This document shows positions 62,262 through 64,000 of a stretch of DNA of 64,000 nt, piece after piece. The position numbers and the translations under genes are program-made. The notes beneath the pieces were generated by a model. It did not search any database and was not told the DNA's origin. It saw nothing but the letters and a program-made list of their open reading frames with translations. The stretch covers positions 1-64,000 of the forward strand of contig JACKHT010000004.1 of NCBI GenBank assembly GCA_020638855.1, read 5' to 3'. This stretch comes from Planctomycetota bacterium (GTDB taxonomy: Bacteria > Planctomycetota > UBA1135 > GCA-002686595). The stretch's first letter is position 1; each line of letters begins with the position of its first letter.

Positions 62262-63215
62262 ATGGCTCCTAGAATCGGACGCGTTTTGCGCGTCGACGCC
62301 AAGGTGGTGCACGTCGACCTCGACGGCGTCACCGTCCAGGCATCCCCGCGCGGCGCGCTCTTCGGCGGATCGGCCCAGAAGAACCCCATCGCCGTAGGCG
62401 ACTTCGTCGAGGTCGGGGACGATGGGGATCCGATTCCCGTGGACCGCGTCTTGGAACGCCGCAATTACTTGGGGCGGGTGGCATCCGCCCACGATCCGCG
62501 CGAACAGGTTCTGGTGGCCAATGTCGATCAGCTCTTTCTGATCGGCTCGCTTTCGCGCCCGGGCTTCTCGTCGAACCGCACCGATCGCATCTTGGCCGCG
62601 TGCTTTTGGCACGAGATTCCGGCCACGCTGGTTTTGAACAAGATCGATCTGGCGGATCCGGGCGAAGTCGACGCGATCACGAAGACCTACGAAGCCATCC
62701 CGATCCCTGTCCTGCAAACCTGTGCCTTGGATGGTCGCGGCATGGAGGAGCTGGCGGCGGCCATGAAGGATAAGGTGTCGGTATTCTACGGCCCTTCCGG
62801 TTCGGGCAAATCGACCTTGCTCAATCGGATCCAGCCCGACTTGAAGATCAAGGAAGGCCGCATCAGCAAGTATTGGAAGCAGGGCAAGCACACAACCAGC
62901 TTCTCGTTCTTGCACCGGCTCGATATGGGCGGGTTCACGATCGACACGCCTGGAATTCGTGCGTTCCGGCTGTTCGATGTGAATCCGGCCGAGATTCGCG
63001 ACATGTTCCCCGATTTCCTCCCGTATCAAGCCAAGTGTCGGTACGTCAACTGCTCGCACGACCACGAACCCGACTGCGGGGTCGCCGATGCGGCCGAACG
63101 GGGTGATCTGGCTGCTTCGCGCTATGCCAGCTACTTGGACATGCTCGACGAATCCCGGCCCAACATGGCCTACAACCCCGACGATGAGCCGATCGACGAA
63201 GAATCCGAGGGCTAA
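62262..63215 (+). CDS. rsgA: Ribosome small-subunit maturation GTPase RsgA
   Basis: 317 residues from the ATG at 62262. Circularly permuted GTPase: OB fold about 1-75, then G4 NKID (126-129), G1 GPSGSGKS (177-184), G3 DTPG (228-231) and a C-terminal zinc site C259, C264, H266, C272 (CRYVNCSHDHEPDC). Releases factors from the maturing 30S subunit. Full length for the family. Convergent with the unknown gene at 63212, overlapping by 4 bp. Confidence 0.97.
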   Translation: MAPRIGRVLRVDAKVVHVDLDGVTVQASPRGALFGGSAQKNPIAVGDFVEVGDDGDPIPVDRVLERRNYLGRVASAHDPREQVLVANVDQLFLIGSLSRPGFSSNRTDRILAACFWHEIPATLVLNKIDLADPGEVDAITKTYEAIPIPVLQTCALDGRGMEELAAAMKDKVSVFYGPSGSGKSTLLNRIQPDLKIKEGRISKYWKQGKHTTSFSFLHRLDMGGFTIDTPGIRAFRLFDVNPAEIRDMFPDFLPYQAKCRYVNCSHDHEPDCGVADAAERGDLAASRYASYLDMLDESRPNMAYNPDDEPIDEESEG

Positions 63216-63730
63216 GCGGGCACGTTGAAGTCGTACACGTAGCTCAGCCGCTCCTTGTTGAGGATGGCGTAGGAGAGCTCGGTCAACTTCTTCAAGTGCG
63301 GGTCGTCCTGGTGTTTGAACCCGCGCACCTTGGGGGCGCGCATCACAAAGAAGCGACGGGTGGCTTGGTCGGAGTTCTCGTAGGCGCGGGCGCGGATGTC
63401 CCCTGCCAGCTCCAGGTTGACCGAACCCGTGAAGAACAACCGAACCCGTTGCAGGTGGTCGGTTTGCTCGCGGGCCAATTCGCGTCGAGTCCCGTCGCCG
63501 GCCTCATCCAGGAATTCGTGGGCCAGCAGGATCTCGCGGATGTTGACCTGCAACTGCGGGGTTTGGATCCGCTCACGCGAGTTGAGGTCCACCAGGACCA
63601 CATCGCGCATCGAGACAAACTGGCGCTCGTGTTCGTCGAGTAGCTTGGACAGTCGGGTGTACTTCCCTTCGACGTTGCCCTTGATTAGGAACGCGCTGGT
63701 CAGCAGAAGGTCGCTTCGGAGGCTACTCAT
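63212..63730 (-). CDS. Conserved protein of unknown function
   Basis: 172 residues from the ATG at 63730, chosen because it lies 16 bp after the folC stop codon. No signal peptide or transmembrane segment. The sequence alternates beta strands with a basic middle part (MRDVVLVDLNSRERIQTPQLQV; FFVMRAPKVRGFKH). No family recognised. Probably in an operon with folC. Confidence 0.6.
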   Translation of the reverse strand: MSSLRSDLLLTSAFLIKGNVEGKYTRLSKLLDEHERQFVSMRDVVLVDLNSRERIQTPQLQVNIREILLAHEFLDEAGDGTRRELAREQTDHLQRVRLFFTGSVNLELAGDIRARAYENSDQATRRFFVMRAPKVRGFKHQDDPHLKKLTELSYAILNKERLSYVYDFNVPA

Positions 63731-63746
63731 GGTCGTGGGGGGCCCC

Positions 63747-64000
63747 CTAGGCCGGAACGAGCCGACCGCGGAGGGCACCCACCAAATGCAGCGAGCCAAT
63801 CACCAGCACCCAACCGTCGGGCTGCGCTCTCTCGAGGGCGTTCGAGAGTGCGTCCGTAGGCGAAGTGTGGGCTTGGCTCACCAACCCTTGATCGGCCGCT
63901 AGGGCCGCCAGTTGGGCTGGATCGCGATGGAGGCTACCCTCGACTGAGGTGCAATGGACCCTATCGGCCACGCCCGATAGCGTCTTGAGGATGGATGCGG
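63747..64000 (-). CDS. folC: FolC, 3' end only (folylpolyglutamate/dihydrofolate synthase)
   Basis: Partial gene running off the right edge; about 84 C-terminal residues are visible. The final QPDGWVLVIGSLHLVGALRGRL is the hallmark C-terminus of FolC, which attaches glutamate to folates (and in bacteria often dihydropteroate). Followed after 16 bp by the unknown gene at 63212-63730. The ATP-binding and catalytic parts are outside the window. Confidence 0.8.
   Translation of the reverse strand, partial: ASILKTLSGVADRVHCTSVEGSLHRDPAQLAALAADQGLVSQAHTSPTDALSNALERAQPDGWVLVIGSLHLVGALRGRLVPA

Noticed and set aside
62184..63065. Upstream extension of the TrmH-type methyltransferase frame
   Set aside because: Antisense to rsgA and without domain features; the GTG at 62183 gives a normal-length protein.

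Overview
High-GC bacterial chromosome segment, probably from a planctomycete (Planctomycetota). This is inferred from gene content: a formylglycine sulfatase, two different SGNH hydrolases, a PDZ plus alpha-toroid secreted protein, an RRM/RGG RNA-binding protein, a long-tailed bS21, a divergent Ser/Thr kinase, frequent GTG starts and poor Shine-Dalgarno sites. No rRNA, tRNA, tmRNA, CRISPR array, transposase or phage gene was seen. Most of the window looks like stable chromosome; the clearest accessory region is a type I restriction-modification (RM) operon at the left end.

Positions 84-7751 (minus): a five-gene operon hsdM-hsdS-parA-HEPN-hsdR with overlaps or gaps of at most 12 bp. A ParA-like ATPase and a HEPN-domain protein sit between hsdS and hsdR. 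Both, and the first target-recognition domain of HsdS, are much lower in GC than hsdM and hsdR. This is the best candidate in the window for a little-described defence module.

Positions 7985-17625: a secreted PDZ/toroid protein, a nucleotide-sugar epimerase, two SGNH hydrolases, an RRM protein with a clean terminator, a GNAT acetyltransferase, and an LpoB-like lipoprotein overlapping a COG3014-like lipoprotein. A 450-bp gap at 15178-15631 holds short tandem repeats, a bidirectional terminator and a candidate minus-strand small RNA whose helices keep G-U pairs only on that strand.

Positions 17856-29708: mutS, a NYN nuclease fused to a cold-shock-like domain, two endonuclease/exonuclease/phosphatase-fold hydrolases, cardiolipin synthase, a type II (archaeal/eukaryotic style) methionine aminopeptidase, a divergent protein kinase and an LtaS-like membrane phosphotransferase. 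Positions 29729-35894 (minus): a MacAB-like export system (membrane fusion protein, ATPase, two permeases) downstream of a methyltransferase and a leucine-type dehydrogenase.

Positions 36069-49617: a DinG/XPD-like iron-sulfur helicase, prmA, a lipoprotein with two aspartyl-protease motifs, a sugar transferase, phosphofructokinase, sulfatase, an MnmD-like tRNA methyltransferase, a DUF502 protein, an HDOD protein and a pentapeptide-repeat potassium-channel-like protein. Positions 49618-55854: a protein that looks like a radical SAM barrel without the cluster cysteines, and an ABC-2 exporter whose ATPase and permease are separated by three opposite-strand genes, then a VIT1-type transporter.

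Positions 55851-64000: an information-processing block: RluA-type pseudouridine synthase, bS21, RecD2 helicase, RarA, a TrmH-type RNA methyltransferase, RsgA, an unknown conserved protein and the 3' end of folC running off the window.
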